This document shows, in pieces, positions 34,818-46,131 of a stretch of 64,000 nt of DNA. The stretch covers positions 41,712,001 to 41,776,000 of the forward strand of contig OY747701.1 of NCBI GenBank assembly GCA_963556495.2, in the 5' to 3' direction. The notes under the pieces were generated by a model, which was not told the origin of the DNA, did not search any database, and saw only the letters and a program-made list of their open reading frames with translations. Every line of letters starts with the position of its first letter. Position 1 is the first letter of the stretch. The DNA is from Valencia hispanica (taxonomy: Eukaryota > Chordata > Actinopteri > Cyprinodontiformes > Valenciidae). Position numbers and translations under genes: made by a program.

Positions 34818-36115
34818 ATCCTCTGAAAAAGTATTTGCCCCCTTACAGATTTTTTTCTATTTTCAAGTTTTGTCAGGCTTACATTTTTCAGATGATGGAA
34901 CTAAAATCACCATTCAACAAAGGCAACCGGAGTAAACAAAAAAATAAATAAAAATAAAGCTTGGAGATCGATAGACGGATTGGTGGGGCATCTGCAGTTA
35001 TGCGGGCGCTCTACCGGTCTGTCTTAGTGAAGAGAGAGCTGAGCCAAAAGGCGAAGCTCTCGATTTACCGGTCGATCTACGTTCCTACCCACATCTATGG
35101 TCACGAACTCTGGGTGGTGACCGAAAGAACGAGATCACGGATACAAGCGGCTGAAATGAGTTTCCTCCGCAGAGTGTCTGGGCTCTCCCTTAGAGATAGG
35201 GTGAGAAGCTCAGTCATCCGGAGGGGGCTCAGAGTAGAGCCGCTGCTTCTCCACATCGAGAGGAGTCAGTTGAGGTGGCTCGGGCATCTGGTCAGGATGC
35301 CTCCTGGACGCCTCCCTGATGAGGTGTTTCAGGCACGTCCCACCGGGAGGAGGCCCAGGGGAAGGCCCAGGACAAGCTGGAGGGACTATGTTTCTCGGCT
35401 GGCCTGGGAGCGCCTTGGGGTTCCTCCCGAGGAGCTGGAACAAGTGGCTGGGGAGAGGGAAATCTGGGTCTCTTTGCTTAGGCTGCTGCCCCCGCGACCC
35501 GACCCCGGATAAGCGGAAGAAAATGGATGGATGGAAATAAAAATAAAATAAAATAAATAAAACAACCAACCTCCCCCGCCCACGGTTTTCAAATGATTTC
35601 ATTAAGGGAAAAAAGCTACCGGCCCTGTGTGAACAAAGCAATTATCCCTTGGTTAAATCATAGTTTAACTGTAGCTAATCTCTCTTTACATTAAATCTGG
35701 CAAAAAAACTAATAGCATTTCAGAAAAAGAACGTCATACTAAACATCACACTAAGTCAGCCAAGGTGGTGGTAGTGTGATGGTCTGGGGCTGCTTTCCTG
35801 CTTCAGTAACTGAATGGTTTGCATTAAGGAATGGAACCTTGGTTAATGCTGTTGTCCAGAAAAGCCTGAAGGAGAAATTTCCAGCTATTAGTTTATGACC
35901 TTAAGCTCAGGCAACTTGGAGAATGCAGCAAGACGATATTACAAAGCACACCAGCAAGTTCACTTCTATATGACAAAAAATGGCCAGATATAAATCAGTT
36001 TGAGATATTGCTGCATGAAACAGGCTGCTTATATTTGGAAAAAGCCTTCAAAGTGGCTCAATTAAAAAAAAGATTTGGACAAAATTCCTCCACAAAGATG
36101 GAATAGACTCATTGT
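34818..36115 (+). mobile_element. Tc1-type remnant, split by an RTE/Rex3 fragment
   Basis: The left part (34818-34957) begins ACAATCCTCTGAAAAAGTAT then TTGCCCCCTTACAG, the terminal repeat of a common fish Tc1-type element. The right part (35540-36115) carries a transposase trace on the plus strand: VMVWGCFPAS near 35780, NAVVQKSLKEKFPAI near 35845, then frameshifted pieces near 35920-36060. No right terminal repeat was found. The 576-base RTE/Rex3 fragment inserted in an A-rich stretch between the parts. Confidence 0.7.
34960..35535 (+). mobile_element. RTE/Rex3-type LINE, 3' fragment with GGAT tail
   Basis: A 183-codon frame (34961-35512) is still open and covers the end of the LINE polyprotein: EIDRRIGGASAVMRALYRSV, AKLSIYRSIYVPTHIYGHEL, SRIQAAEMSFLRRVSG, QLRWLGHLVRMPPGRLPDEV, RRPRGRPRTSWRDYVSRLAW and LLPPRPDPG. 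The 3' tail is GATAAGCGGAAGAAAATGGA followed by GGAT units. The AT-rich words AAATAAAAATAAA flank both sides and may be the target duplication. It is 5'-truncated, lacks the reverse transcriptase, and encodes no complete protein. Its open frame suggests it is much younger than the copies at 26.5 and 42.9 kb. Confidence 0.85.
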
Positions 36116-36117
36116 CA

Positions 36118-36540
36118 GTTAAGATAAAACTTTATTATCCATTTACATGGAAAATTGTCTTATTGTACATTATCCACAGTCATAAAAACATTAACAATAA
36201 AAACATAAGAGCTCCGTATAATACAAAGAACACCTTTAAAATGAGTCCTCTCAACAGCACAATATTACTGATTAAGCAGAAAGATTAAATGTGGGATAAA
36301 AGAATGTTTATATTCATCCCTCATGCATAAGGGCACTCTAAGGCATCTGCTTGATGGAAGGCGCTGACATGAGAAGAGTCTGTTTAAGAGAAGAGACAGT
36401 TATCTTCCTTGCCAGCCTGAAGGTTTGTAAGGAGCATCCACTAAAGAAATAACTCTCCAAAGATTGACCAACTAACTCCAATGCTTGAGACTGAGTGTGT
36501 TTGATGCTGTAAGAGAAAACCAAATTATTGCCCTAGTCTG
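36118..36540 (-). repeat. Possible LINE-type 3' end on the minus strand
   Basis: The left edge, read on the minus strand, ends with GGATAATAAAGTTTTATCTT, the poly-A-proximal wording of Rex1/L2-like retroposon tails. The rest (GGCATCTGCTTGATGGAAGG near 36340, and so on) looks like repeat sequence but is not decisive. Confidence 0.3.
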
Positions 36541-36990
36541 ACTAAGTTTAGACTTTTGAAATGTATGTATACACTTTAGTCCAGCTGAAGTTGAACCCAA
36601 ATTGGCCTACTCTTAATCGACACTTAAAAGACACCCAGATAATGTGAGTAAAAAACCCATTTATCTGCATGTTAACGACATCCTAGTTTAGTTGAGGTAT
36701 GACCAGCCTGGGCACTCCATCTTCCAGAATTTACGAGATCGCGGTAGTGACAATAACAACACAGGTATGACAACAACACAGCAACAACACGTGTACCACA
36801 ATCAAACAGTACAATACTTATGAAATGTACTATGCTGCAGGATTGTTGTTGTCCATTTCCTTACTCATTGTGCATTTCCTGCTTTCACTCTGTCTGCTTT
36901 ACTGCCGGCAGCATTTGTTTACTATCTGTGTAAACCTATAGGCCAACCAGAAGAATGGCAACATGAAGGGACGCATGTCGCCACTTACCA
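36541..36990. other. Unassigned sequence
   Basis: No gene or clear repeat. Sequence near 36930-37000 leads directly into the old LINE. Confidence 0.35.
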
Positions 36991-38208
36991 TTGCGGAGTC
37001 GAACACACTTTATTCAATAAAAGCCAGGAGGGCTTTGAAACAGTGGGCCGAATTAGGCCCACTAAAGGGGGCCCATCAATCAAATACATAAAAACACAAC
37101 AAGGAAAATGTAACACATGCTCTGCATTTCATCGAAAGGAGTGACAACACACTTAGACCCGAATCATTGCCAAAAAAATGACAAAATAATAGCCTTACTG
37201 AATTTTGGAAGGAAATTAGAAAAGTAAATATGTGCAAAAATCCCCTGCCACCAAATATAGATGGGGAAATGGATCAGAGGAGGTTACTCAGTTATGGTAA
37301 AAACACTATTATGAACTGTTTAACTGTGTTAAAAGTAATTCCCCTGTGGTAGATAATGTAGAGAAAAATAAGGACGTTCCTATTTCTGCGCAAGAATTCT
37401 ATGAAACTGTGATGAAACTCAAGGAAGTTGAGCGCTTACAGTTAGCCAGCAGGAAACTTTATCTGTTGTTTATGGGGTTTTTGATTCATTGATATCATAA
37501 AGGATAAAACTTTGAAAATTAACAGTAAGGATAATTACCGTCCCATTGTTCTGGTCAGTTCTTTGTCTGTTTGCAATGGAGTATGACAAGGCAGTATTCT
37601 GTCCCCTTGTCCTTTCAATTTGTATATGGAGGATTTATCCAAACTGCTGAATGACTGCAGGACTGGCTGTCAAGTTGGGAGTATTACGGAGAATTATTTG
37701 ATGTACACAGACAATTTGGTATTCTTCTGTCCATACTGTGCTGGTTTGCAACATCTGCTGAGAGTCTGCTCGTAATATGATCTTGACTTTGACATTAAGT
37801 ATAATGTGATAAAAAGTAACATCATGATTGTCAGGAGCAAAGAGTACAATAAACTTTCCTTCCCTGATTTAAAAAAAAATCTAATAGTATTCTTTAGGTC
37901 TGTGATGAAGTGAAATATATGGGACACAGACATTTATAGGCAGTGCTGTCTGCAATACACAGGCTAACAGGCTTATCCGGAAGTTTTACATGTGCTCTGT
38001 TTCTGTTAAGATAACCCTGTTTAAAGCATTTTGCACCACATGTACACTGCCCATCTGTGTTGGAATTACAGAAAAAGCAGTTTGCACAAACTTCAGGTGG
38101 CATACAATGATGGGTTGAGGCTGCTTCTGAAGCTACCTTGCTGGAGCAGTGCCAGTCAGCTTTTCATGTATGTTAGCATTCCCACCTGTGCTGCTTTGCT
38201 TCGTAACT

Positions 38209-41200
38209 AGAATATTCTAGAATTGCGCTGCTCTGGGTGGCTGCATGTTGGATTGGCTCTGTTGGCTACATATTAAGTTTTGGTTTTTTGTACATGGGTT
38301 CCTCTTTTTTCTTAAAGAAGATTGCATTTTTTTGACCTGTATACTTTCTAGTTTTTGGTGCTGTGAAGCTGGAAGGATTTTTGCTGTATATTTTTCCCTT
38401 TTTGACAATTTGTTATGATGCGTAACCATGTCAACAATGTGGTTTACAGGCAGGAGCAGCTGATTAACATCGCGAAAGCTGAAAAAATACCTCAACTGAA
38501 GCCACAAATCCCTGATGAGTTGATAAGGAGGAGACGTGGATGCAGAGCAGGAGCAAAAAGGAGACAGAGAAAGAGGAAGTTCAAGCCATCTCTTCCATTG
38601 ATCATAATGGGCAACGTAAGATCACTGGCTAACAAGATGGATGAACTCCAAGCCCTTACAAGGACTCAGCCAGAGTACCGTAAATGCAGTGTTAAGTGTT
38701 TTACTGAGACGTGGCTGCTGGATCATATCCCCGACTCCAACGTCTGTCTGCCAGGCTTCCTGACTGTACGAGCAGACAGAGATCTGACGACGAGCAGAAA
38801 AAGAAAAGGTGGTGGAGTAGCAGTGCTTGTCAACAACAGATGGGGTCATCCAGGACATGTTACTGTGAAGTGTCGTCTCTGCAGCCCAGATGTCGAACTC
38901 TTGGCAGTCAGTTTTTGTCCATATTATTTACCAAGAGAGTTCACCAGTGTAATTTTGGCAGTTGTTTACATTCCACCTTCAGCCGCTGCCGACACTGCAT
39001 GGAAGGTCATCAGTTCCATTGTTGCTAAGCTACAGACACAGCACCCCAATGCATTTGTGGCAATATCTGGTGATTTTAATCATGCCTCGCTCTCTACTAC
39101 ACTTCCAACATTTCAACAGTTTGTCAGCTGCTCTACAAGAGAAAACAGGACCTTGGATTTGTTTTATGCAAATGTAAAGGATTCATACATGTCCAAACCA
39201 AGACCTCCTCTGGGACAATCAGATCACAATCTTGTTTTTCTCTGTTCAGAATATAAACCCCTTGTTCAGAGGCAACCTGTGACAAAACGAACTGTGAGAA
39301 AATGGTCACAGGAAGCTGAAGAAGCCCTGCAGGGTTGTTTTGCAACCACAGACTGGATGACTCTTTGCCAAGCACATGGAGAGGACACCAATCCCATGAC
39401 CGAGTGTGTGACTGACTATATAAACTTCTGTGTGGACAACATCATCCCCACCAGAACAGTGAGATGCTTCCCTAATAACAAACCCTGGATCACCAGTGAC
39501 CTGAAGGAACTGCTAAACAAGAAAAAAAGAGCCTTCAGGGAGGGAGACAGGGAATTACTGAGGAGTATACAGAAGCAACTTAAGGTCAAGATCAGAGACA
39601 GCAAGGAGGCATACAGGAAGAAGCTGGAGAACAAACTACAGAGGAACAATATCAGAGATGTCTGGTCAGGAATGAGAAAGATCACAGGTTTTAAGGACAG
39701 GAAGGATTGGATAGATGGAAGTCTGGACAGAGCCAATGAACTGAACATATTATTCAACAGGTTCAGTTCAGGAACTAGCTCAGCATCCCCCTCTCTTGTT
39801 CCCAGCCAAACAGACATCCCACTCTCCTCTGATCAACAGCTTTCCTGTTACACCTCGGATGTTTTATCCTTCACTTCAGCCATGGACTCTTCTAATTCCA
39901 CAAGTTTGACTTCAACCAAGTCAGGAAATGCTGCTACCCCCTTTGCATCCCCCTCCCACTTGTCTGTCTCCAAAAGTCAGGTGAAGAGGTAGCTGGAGAA
40001 ACTGAACCGGAACAAGGCTGCAGGTCAAGATGGTGTCAGCCCCAGAGTCCTGAAGGCCTGTGCAGAGCAGCTCTGTGGGATTCTGCAGCACATCTTCAAC
40101 CTTAGCCTAACTCAGGAGAAGGTTCCAGTGTTGTGGAAGACATCCTGCCTTGTTCCAGTACCCAAAAGAACTCACCCATCAGTCATCAATGACTATAGAC
40201 CTATTGCCCTGACATCCCACATCATGAAGGTCCTGGAGAGACTCCTGTTGGCACCCCTGAGTAAGCAAACAAGAACGTATCAGGACCCACTGCAGTTTGC
40301 TTATCGCTGTGGAGTTGGAGTTGAAGATCCCATCATCCACCTACTTCAACCAACCCACTGTCATCTGGACAAAGCAGGCAGCACTGTGAGGATCCTGTTC
40401 TTTGATTTCTCCAGTGCATTTAACACAATTCAGCCTGATTTGCTTTGTCAGAAACTCCTGAAGACACATGTGGAGCCCTCAACAATCGCCTGGATCAATC
40501 ACTACCTGACCAACAGTCCACAATTTGTGAGACTGAAGAATTGTGTGTCAAACCAGGTGGTCAGCAGCACAGGAGCACCACAGGGGGCCGTTCTCTCACC
40601 ATTCCTTTTCACTCTGTACACCTCAGACTTCCAGTACAAATCAGAGACCTGTCATCTGCAGAAATACTCAGATGACTCTGCAATTGTCGGGTGTATCAGA
40701 GATGGACAAGAAGCTGAATACAGAGAGCTGGTGGACCGCTTTGTGACATGGCGTGGAAACAATCATCTCACCTTGAATGTGAACAAAACAAAGGAGATGA
40801 TTGTAGATTTCAGAAGAAACAGGGATAAGTCAAACACTGTTTCCATCATGGGAGAAGAAGTGGAGGTGGTTGAGGAATATAAATACCTCGGAATTCACCT
40901 TGACAACAGACTGGACTGGAGGCGCAACAGTGAAACCGTCTACAAGAAGGGACAGAGCAGACTGTACTTCTTGAGGAAGCTTAGGTCCTTCAAGGTTTGC
41001 AGCAAGATGCTGGAGATCTTCTACAAGTCTGTTGTGGAGAGTGTAATCTCTTCAGCCGTCATCTGTTGGGGTAGCAGCATCAGAGCCAGGGATTTAAATA
41101 GGCTAAACAACCTGATAAAGAAGGCTGGTTCTGTTCTTGGGACAACTGTGGAAAATCTGGAGATGATAATGCAAAGAAGGATTCTTCATAAAATCAAAAA

Positions 41201-41426
41201 AATTATGGACAACCTGAAGCATCCTCTTTATGAGACAGTCATACAACAACAGAGCGTCTTCAGTCGGAGGCTTCTTCAGTTTCGCTGCAATACAGACCGC
41301 TACAGGAAATCCTTCCTGCCCACAGCCATCATCATCTACAACAACTCCTTAAAGAAATAATTATATGAGCTATACCAACACTTAATTTCCCTCTGGGATC
41401 AATAAAGTATTTTTGAATTGAATTGA
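38209..41426 (+). mobile_element. Rex1-type LINE, nearly full length
   Basis: About 3.2 kb with a 5' leader of roughly 200 bases, one long reading frame (38415-41360) and a short 3' end CCCTCTGGGATCAATAAAGT followed by TTGAATTGAATTGAA. Its protein has the FSSAFNT and QSRLYFLR words targeted by the classic fish Rex1 primers. The host LINE breaks off at CGTAACT and resumes at AACCTCATGTAC, so insertion limits are visible to within a few bases. Any target duplication is very short (about AACT). Rex1 copies are usually 5'-truncated; one this complete is uncommon. Confidence 0.85.
38415..41360 (+). pseudogene. Rex1 endonuclease-reverse transcriptase, single nonsense
   Basis: One frame of 981 sense-length codons holds a single internal stop, TAG at 39990-39992 (codon 526). 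Residues 37-56 are very basic. The apurinic-type endonuclease follows: NVRSLANKMDEL (67-78), FTETWL with the catalytic Glu (98), KGGGVAVLVNNRW (131-143), ISGDFNH (218-223) and QSDHNLVFL (268-276) with the Ser-Asp-His motif. The reverse transcriptase shows NDYRPIALTS (592-601), FFDFSSAFNTI with the first catalytic Asp (664), STGAPQGAVLSPFLF (718-732) and YSDDSA (catalytic Asp 753-754). The C-terminal region has QSRLYFLRKLRSF. In the family this one protein nicks the target and copies the RNA there. As drawn it would end before the polymerase. The start at 38415 is the first Met in frame after the leader. Confidence 0.88.
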
Positions 41427-41650
41427 ACCTCATGTACGTGTAGGCTCAAATAATATCATATTCTGTTTGACCAATATGAAACAAAGTTGGATTAGTTTCT
41501 CGTCCAATCTGTGGAAACACTGCTGGTGCTGCTTGTATGCATAAAACTGATCTGGTTGTTATATTGTGTTTGTCTATCATTTTATTATTCTTTTTAACTA
41601 TGGACTTCATTGGGTCTGGAAAAAAGTTTGATAATGATGATGAATAATTT

Positions 41651-42411
41651 GATTTTCTTACACAACATGTAAACTCTGATAAAGGCACCCATTCTGCTTA
41701 AGGTATTAGCTTGATTATTGCAAACGCACTGATTGATTTGGTTTGCAGGGGAATAACTTTCACGTAGGGCCGACTTGGACTGGATAGCTTTTTTACCTTA
41801 ATAAACAAAATTGTTATTTTAAAGCCTATTTTTCTATATATTGGGTTTAGGGGGGGGAAGTACGTTTTAGCACTGTACAAGTAAACAGTTACAGGACGGA
41901 GCCTTAACTTCAAATAGTTTATCACAGAAATGGCAACTGTTGTCAGTTTACTTTTTGTTTAATATGTTTTTTTTTTTTACTTCACTTGCAGCCTACTGTA
42001 TATTTTCCCAATTTTACCCTGTTAAATGCACAGGAGGCTGTAAACCTGTCATCGACTGGAATATATACGTACAAGATTTAGTTTAAGTATTTGTTGGTAG
42101 CACATTATTACTTTCTCATTATGATCTCAAACTCATTTATTATAAGCTAATTGAAAGCATTTTCTCATCATCCAGGGAAATGTTGGCAACTCAAAATGAC
42201 CTTAAGTCTGCTCATAATTGATGCATGAGGATTATGTACCATGGTGCATCTAAGGGTTTGGGCCCATTTGTTTCCCCAGCTCTGCCTGCCATTTGTTCTG
42301 GCAAATAGTCCAGGAAAGGATCTAAATTCAAGACTTCTTTAAAAATAATAAGAGACGATTTACCAACATTTCACAGATTACACAGCATTATTAAACTAGA
42401 TTAAGGTAAGA
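41651..42411. other. Unassigned AT-rich sequence
   Basis: No gene or named repeat was found between the old LINE tail and the Tc1-type short element. Confidence 0.4.
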
Positions 42412-42612
42412 GTACTGCACCTCACAAAAAATGTTCATGCCTCTTGAAATCTTTCGCATTTTGTCAGATTAGAGGTTTTAATAGATTTTATTTAAATTGT
42501 ATGTGACAGACCAAGACAAAGTAGAGCATAACTATTAAGCGAAAGGAAAATCATACTTTGTTTTCTGATTTTATATGCTAATAAAAATCTGAAAAGTGGA
42601 TATCAAGGTGTA
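42412..42612. mobile_element. Tc1-type non-autonomous fragment
   Basis: ATGTTCATGCCTCTTGAAAT, TTTCGCATTTTGTCAGATTA, GTGACAGACCAAGACAAAGT and AATAAAAATCTGAAAAGTGG follow in order. This is the terminal-repeat and leader wording of a very common fish Tc1-type element (CATGCCTTGAA... TTTTGTCA... GACCAA-ACAAAGT). No transposase and no opposite end remain. Confidence 0.65.
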
Positions 42613-42861
42613 GTCGCAAAAAGAGGGTGTCTGGATGGAGAATCTTAGAATCTCATCATTGCTTTTTGAAGATGATAAAATTCTGTTGGTGTTTTCAAGC
42701 CCTGACCTTTAGCATGTACAGTAGTGGTCCGCAGCCAAGTGTGAAGCAGCCAGAATAAGAGTCAGCTCCTTTAATTTTGAGCTACTGGTTCTTAACCAGA
42801 AACAGGAGACGCACTCCTTCTGGGTCAGAGGTCTGCCTCTGCCTGGTGTGTAGAAATTTAA

Positions 42862-43068
42862 GTGTCTTTATTTCTTGTTCGTGAGTGAGGGCTGGATCCC
42901 ACAGGGAGGAGACCCTGAGGCATACCCAGAACTTGCTGGAGGGACTGGACATCCCTCCTGGATTGGGAGTCCCAGAAAGAGAGTTTTAGGTTTCGCTCAT
43001 GGACGGGTTTCGCTCATGGACGGGTTACCCTCACGACCAGATTTGTGGACGATGGATGGATGGATAGA
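42862..43068 (+). mobile_element. RTE/Rex3-type LINE, short 3' tail
   Basis: GGAGGAGACCCTGAGGCATA, CCCAGAACTTGCTGGAGGGA and a GGACGATGGATGGATGGAT tail match the last part of the RTE/Rex3 copies at 26.5 and 35.0 kb (RPRGRPRT-W-D region and GGAT tail). A 17-base unit, TTTCGCTCATGGACGGG, is tandemly repeated at about 42992-43025. The fragment is strongly 5'-truncated. Confidence 0.6.
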
Positions 43069-44639
43069 TACTTGCTGTGTTTGCAAAAGACCTTTCATTT
43101 GGATTAGCTGAAATGTTGGGAAGAACACATGCAGTGGAGACATTTTATGCAGTGCAAAATGGACATTTAAAATCATAAATCTGATTTAGTCCTCGGTATT
43201 TTGGTACTTACTTTAAAATGCATTTTGATTATTTGGTTGCTGGAAGCTGTTTTTAACCAAACCACAACACATTCAAATAAATATCTCATTTTCTATGTCT
43301 TTTTGTAGTAAACAGGTTTTTGATATTTACAGGATAGGATAGGAGGCCTGGTTCTGCTTTACTTTTTTAGGCCTTGTTCCAGCGGTTGGGATCTGCTGTG
43401 ACTTAACATAAGAATGAGGCCTCTGGTGAAGGAAGAGGCTCTACCGCAGAGCTGCTGGGTGATAGATAAAGTAGGGCAGGGGTAATGATGAGGCATCATC
43501 GATGTAAATGATACTCGGGGAGGCCTGGCAAGAGGTGTGTGGGGGGAGCTTTGAGCAGGTGAATGTGAAAAAGGGGAAACGCAGAGACACCAGCACTCCT
43601 GAGAGATGGGAGCAGGTGAGAGGAAGGGTGGGAGGAAAGGTGGATGGATGGAGGAAGGGAGAGAGGGAATAAGAATGATGAAGAGGGAGAGGAGAGAGAA
43701 ACAGAGGTGTTGGGGTGGTGATGTATGTAACCCTGTCACAGAGTAGTCGGGGAAGATACAGTGTACTCCTTACGCTGGGGAAGCAACACCCCCACCCACT
43801 CAACAAAATACACACACATTTGGCTGCTGTCCCACAACCACCCACTACCTCTCCCTGGGTTAGGCCCAATGTAGGGGCTGACTAATAAGGTAAAGGTTGT
43901 TAGGTTGATCCCTGCCACAGACAGGGGTGTTTTCTGGCTGTGAGATGGCAGCTGGAGGATTTCGGTATTACTTCTAAACTTCTCAACGGCAATGCCCTTG
44001 AATAAGACATATAGTCCCACGCTGCACTGTAGGTGGCCTCCAGCATCTCTGATGAAATGCAAATGTACAGAGAGCTGTAAGTGATTGGAGAGGAAACATG
44101 AATATCTGTCTTCTGAAAGCGCACCAATCAGATTGGAAACAGAGAGTAATAGTTTCAAAGGAGGGATGAGAACTCAGGAGTTGGTGTGCAGCGCATGATT
44201 CTGTTTTGCATTCCAGTCTGACTAAGCCCTAACAGAAAAAACGCACTGTTAGCAGCTGACCCGTGTAACAACACATTTACATATTTTCTTTGCATGATAA
44301 TATTCTTTGATGTCTGTCACTTCTGTATTTAGCTTTGGTTGGAATTGTATTAGTTAAGAAATGTTAATAATTTGAGAAATGTCCTCAAAATTGCACATCG
44401 GAAAACAACAAAAGAATCCAAGCTTTTAAAAACATTTTATTCATTTGTTGTGTGCGTTTTCAGATAATAAGCATCTTATTGTAATATTCCTTACCTGTTT
44501 TTCAGGTTTTGTTGAAGTTGTAAATAAAAGATTTATGTTTGGTTTGTTTAAGGAGGAGCAAAACACAGTGATCTATGCATTAAGAGATGGGACTTTAATA
44601 GAAGAAATGAAAACAACTTACAAATGAATGCTGGCTTGA
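43069..44639. other. Unassigned sequence with a purine-rich block
   Basis: The block 43600-43710 is GGATGGATGGAGG/GAGAGG-rich, and the minus-strand open frames over it (43359-43869) are low-complexity artefacts. No gene was found. Confidence 0.4.
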
Positions 44640-44945
44640 GGAGAAACAGAGGCAAGACACAGGGAGACCAGAGAGATATTACGGAAGGAGCCAGTGGCAA
44701 GCAAGATAAACAGGGGAGCCTTAATATACTGAGGACGAGTAGAAGTGACAGAGAGAAACCTGAGGACTAATTAGTGGAAAGCAGATGCAGGTGAGAGGGA
44801 GAGAAAGCGAGGAGATTGGAGATGGAATGCAGCTGGGAGGGAAGCAGAATGGCAAGTAGGAAACAGAAGAAAAGCCTGGACAGAAAATAATCTTAAATGC
44901 AAAAGGAAAGAATAACATAGAGGGGTAGCTAAGAAGGATGACATC
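44640..44945 (+). repeat. Purine-rich dispersed repeat, related to 15136
   Basis: The order CTTGAGGAGAAACAGAGGCA, CCTTAATATACTGAGGACGA, GCAGATGCAGGTGAGAGGGA, CAGCTGGGAGGGAAGCAGAA, then an A-rich run, parallels the repeat at 15136-15500. It is non-coding; class unknown. Confidence 0.3.
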
Positions 44946-45424
44946 TAAGTAAATAAAGAAGAATAAAGAAGCACATAGAAACTCAAACTGAAATCATTAA
45001 TGAATATAACAGTAAAGAGAAGATGAAAAACAGAATAGAAGAAAACAAGTATAAACACTAGATAGAAAGTAATTTAGAGAACAATAATCCTAATGGGAGA
45101 AAGAAAGTAAAACAGGGGAAAATGATAAAATAAGGAAACAAATTATTTCTTTTTTTTTTTATGGACACTACTTTAAGGTGTTACAAATAAGAGACACATT
45201 GTTCGTGATTATGGAGAACAGCAGATCCCATTTTCTAATACCAAAGACGAGCTATTTAAACTGACAACTTTCCTTTCAATGCAATTATTACATTTTAAAT
45301 ATAACATGTCCACATATCTTTCAGTCTCTCTCAGTTGTTATACACTTTTGATTTATCTCAATCTGTGCTGGAAAAAGGAGCAACAGTTTTTGAACGCTGT
45401 CTCTTTTCTTATTTAGGAAATAAA
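44946..45424. other. Unassigned AT-rich sequence
   Basis: A-rich sequence without recognisable features up to the SINE target duplication. Confidence 0.4.
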
Positions 45425-45438
45425 ACACATTTTCCCAG

Positions 45439-45633
45439 GGGTGTCATGTGGTGTAGTGGTTAGAGCGGGCACCCCATGTGTAGAGGCTTTGGTCCTCGAC
45501 GCGGCTGTCCCCGGTTCGAGTCCCGTCCCGGGCGACCTTTGCCGCATGTCTTCTCCCACCTCTCTCCCCCTTCAAAACTCTGTCCACTATCAATAAAGGC
45601 CACTCAGGCCCAAAAACCTTTATAAAATAAAAT
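45439..45633 (+). mobile_element. tRNA-derived SINE with 14-bp target duplication
   Basis: The 195-base insert carries tRNA-like promoter boxes: TGTAGTGGTTAGAGCGGGC (A box, about 45452-45470) and GGTTCGAGTCC (B box, about 45513-45523). It then has a body with GACCTTTGCCGCATGTC and a tail AATAAAGGCCACTCAGGCCC. ACACATTTTCCCAG occurs on both sides (45425-45438 and 45634-45647), a perfect target duplication from LINE-driven insertion. It is better preserved than the copy at 19566 and so younger. The boxes are RNA polymerase III promoters in the family. Confidence 0.93.
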
Positions 45634-45647
45634 ACACATTTTCCCAG

Positions 45648-46060
45648 CCTTTCCAAGAAAAGGTAAAGGTTATTGTGTGCTTAAGCTCATCAGTTCAGTT
45701 CAATGTCCTGGATAAATGACAATTCAAGCCATTACAGATTAACATGGAAACTGAATTCACAGCTGTAACAATAACTCAGATTTTTTTTGGAGAGAGAATG
45801 CCAATAAAGAAACAACATATTTGTTCACCCATCTTCAAATTTCCTTAAGTGATGATATATTTAGGGTCTATTAAGTACAAGAAAAGTAATCTGTAAATGT
45901 CTTGAATTTAACACATATTTAAGGTAGGTAAGTGTGAACTAAAGAAGTTGGTCTGAAGTTGAGAAGTGTGCATGTGTATCGGTGCTTCGAGTCAGAGAGC
46001 ACAGTAATCCATTCTCTCCACAGTGATATAGGGAGACACTCTTGTCATGCCGTGTTTCTC

Positions 46061-46062
<2 letters not shown>
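45648..46062. other. Unassigned sequence
   Basis: No recognisable feature between the SINE and the AC microsatellite. Confidence 0.4.
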
Positions 46063-46128
<66 letters not shown>

Positions 46129-46131
46129 ACA
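46063..46131. repeat. (AC)n microsatellite
   Basis: About 34 AC units with one interruption (ACAT at 46121-46124). TTGTCATGCCGTGTT and TTGTCATGCTGTGTT flank it in direct orientation (46043-46057 and 46134-46148). Reading frames through it are artefacts. Confidence 0.95.

Larger units (their letters stand above)
36995..41650 (+). mobile_element. Old decayed LINE (jockey/I-like), split by Rex1
   Basis: Left part (36995-38208): ARRALKQWA-like start near 37020, ALHFIERSDNTLRPESL near 37118, EFWKEIRKVNMCKNPLPP near 37200, SAQEFYETVMKLKEV near 37395, DNYRPIVLVSS near 37530, then the reverse transcriptase core QGSILSPCPFNLYMEDLSKL near 37590 with YTDNLVFF (catalytic ADD degraded) and RLIRKFYMCSVSVKITLFKA near 37970. 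Right part (41427-41650): NNIIFCLTNMKQ near 41448 and a tail TTGATAATGATGATGAATAA. Blocks between are deleted. The wording is that of a LINE frequent in fish and amphioxus that annotators label 'mobile element jockey'; I cannot fix the clade. Stops and frameshifts are everywhere, so it is far older than the Rex1 inside it. Confidence 0.75.

Noticed and set aside
36118..36540. Possible small protein frame (36338-36523, minus)
   Set aside because: It lies within repeat-like retroposon sequence and has no domain. Listed only as a possible retroposon end.
43359..43869. Overlapping minus-strand frames rich in Ser, Pro and Leu
   Set aside because: They lie over a purine-rich low-complexity block, and long frames in two registers indicate compositional bias.
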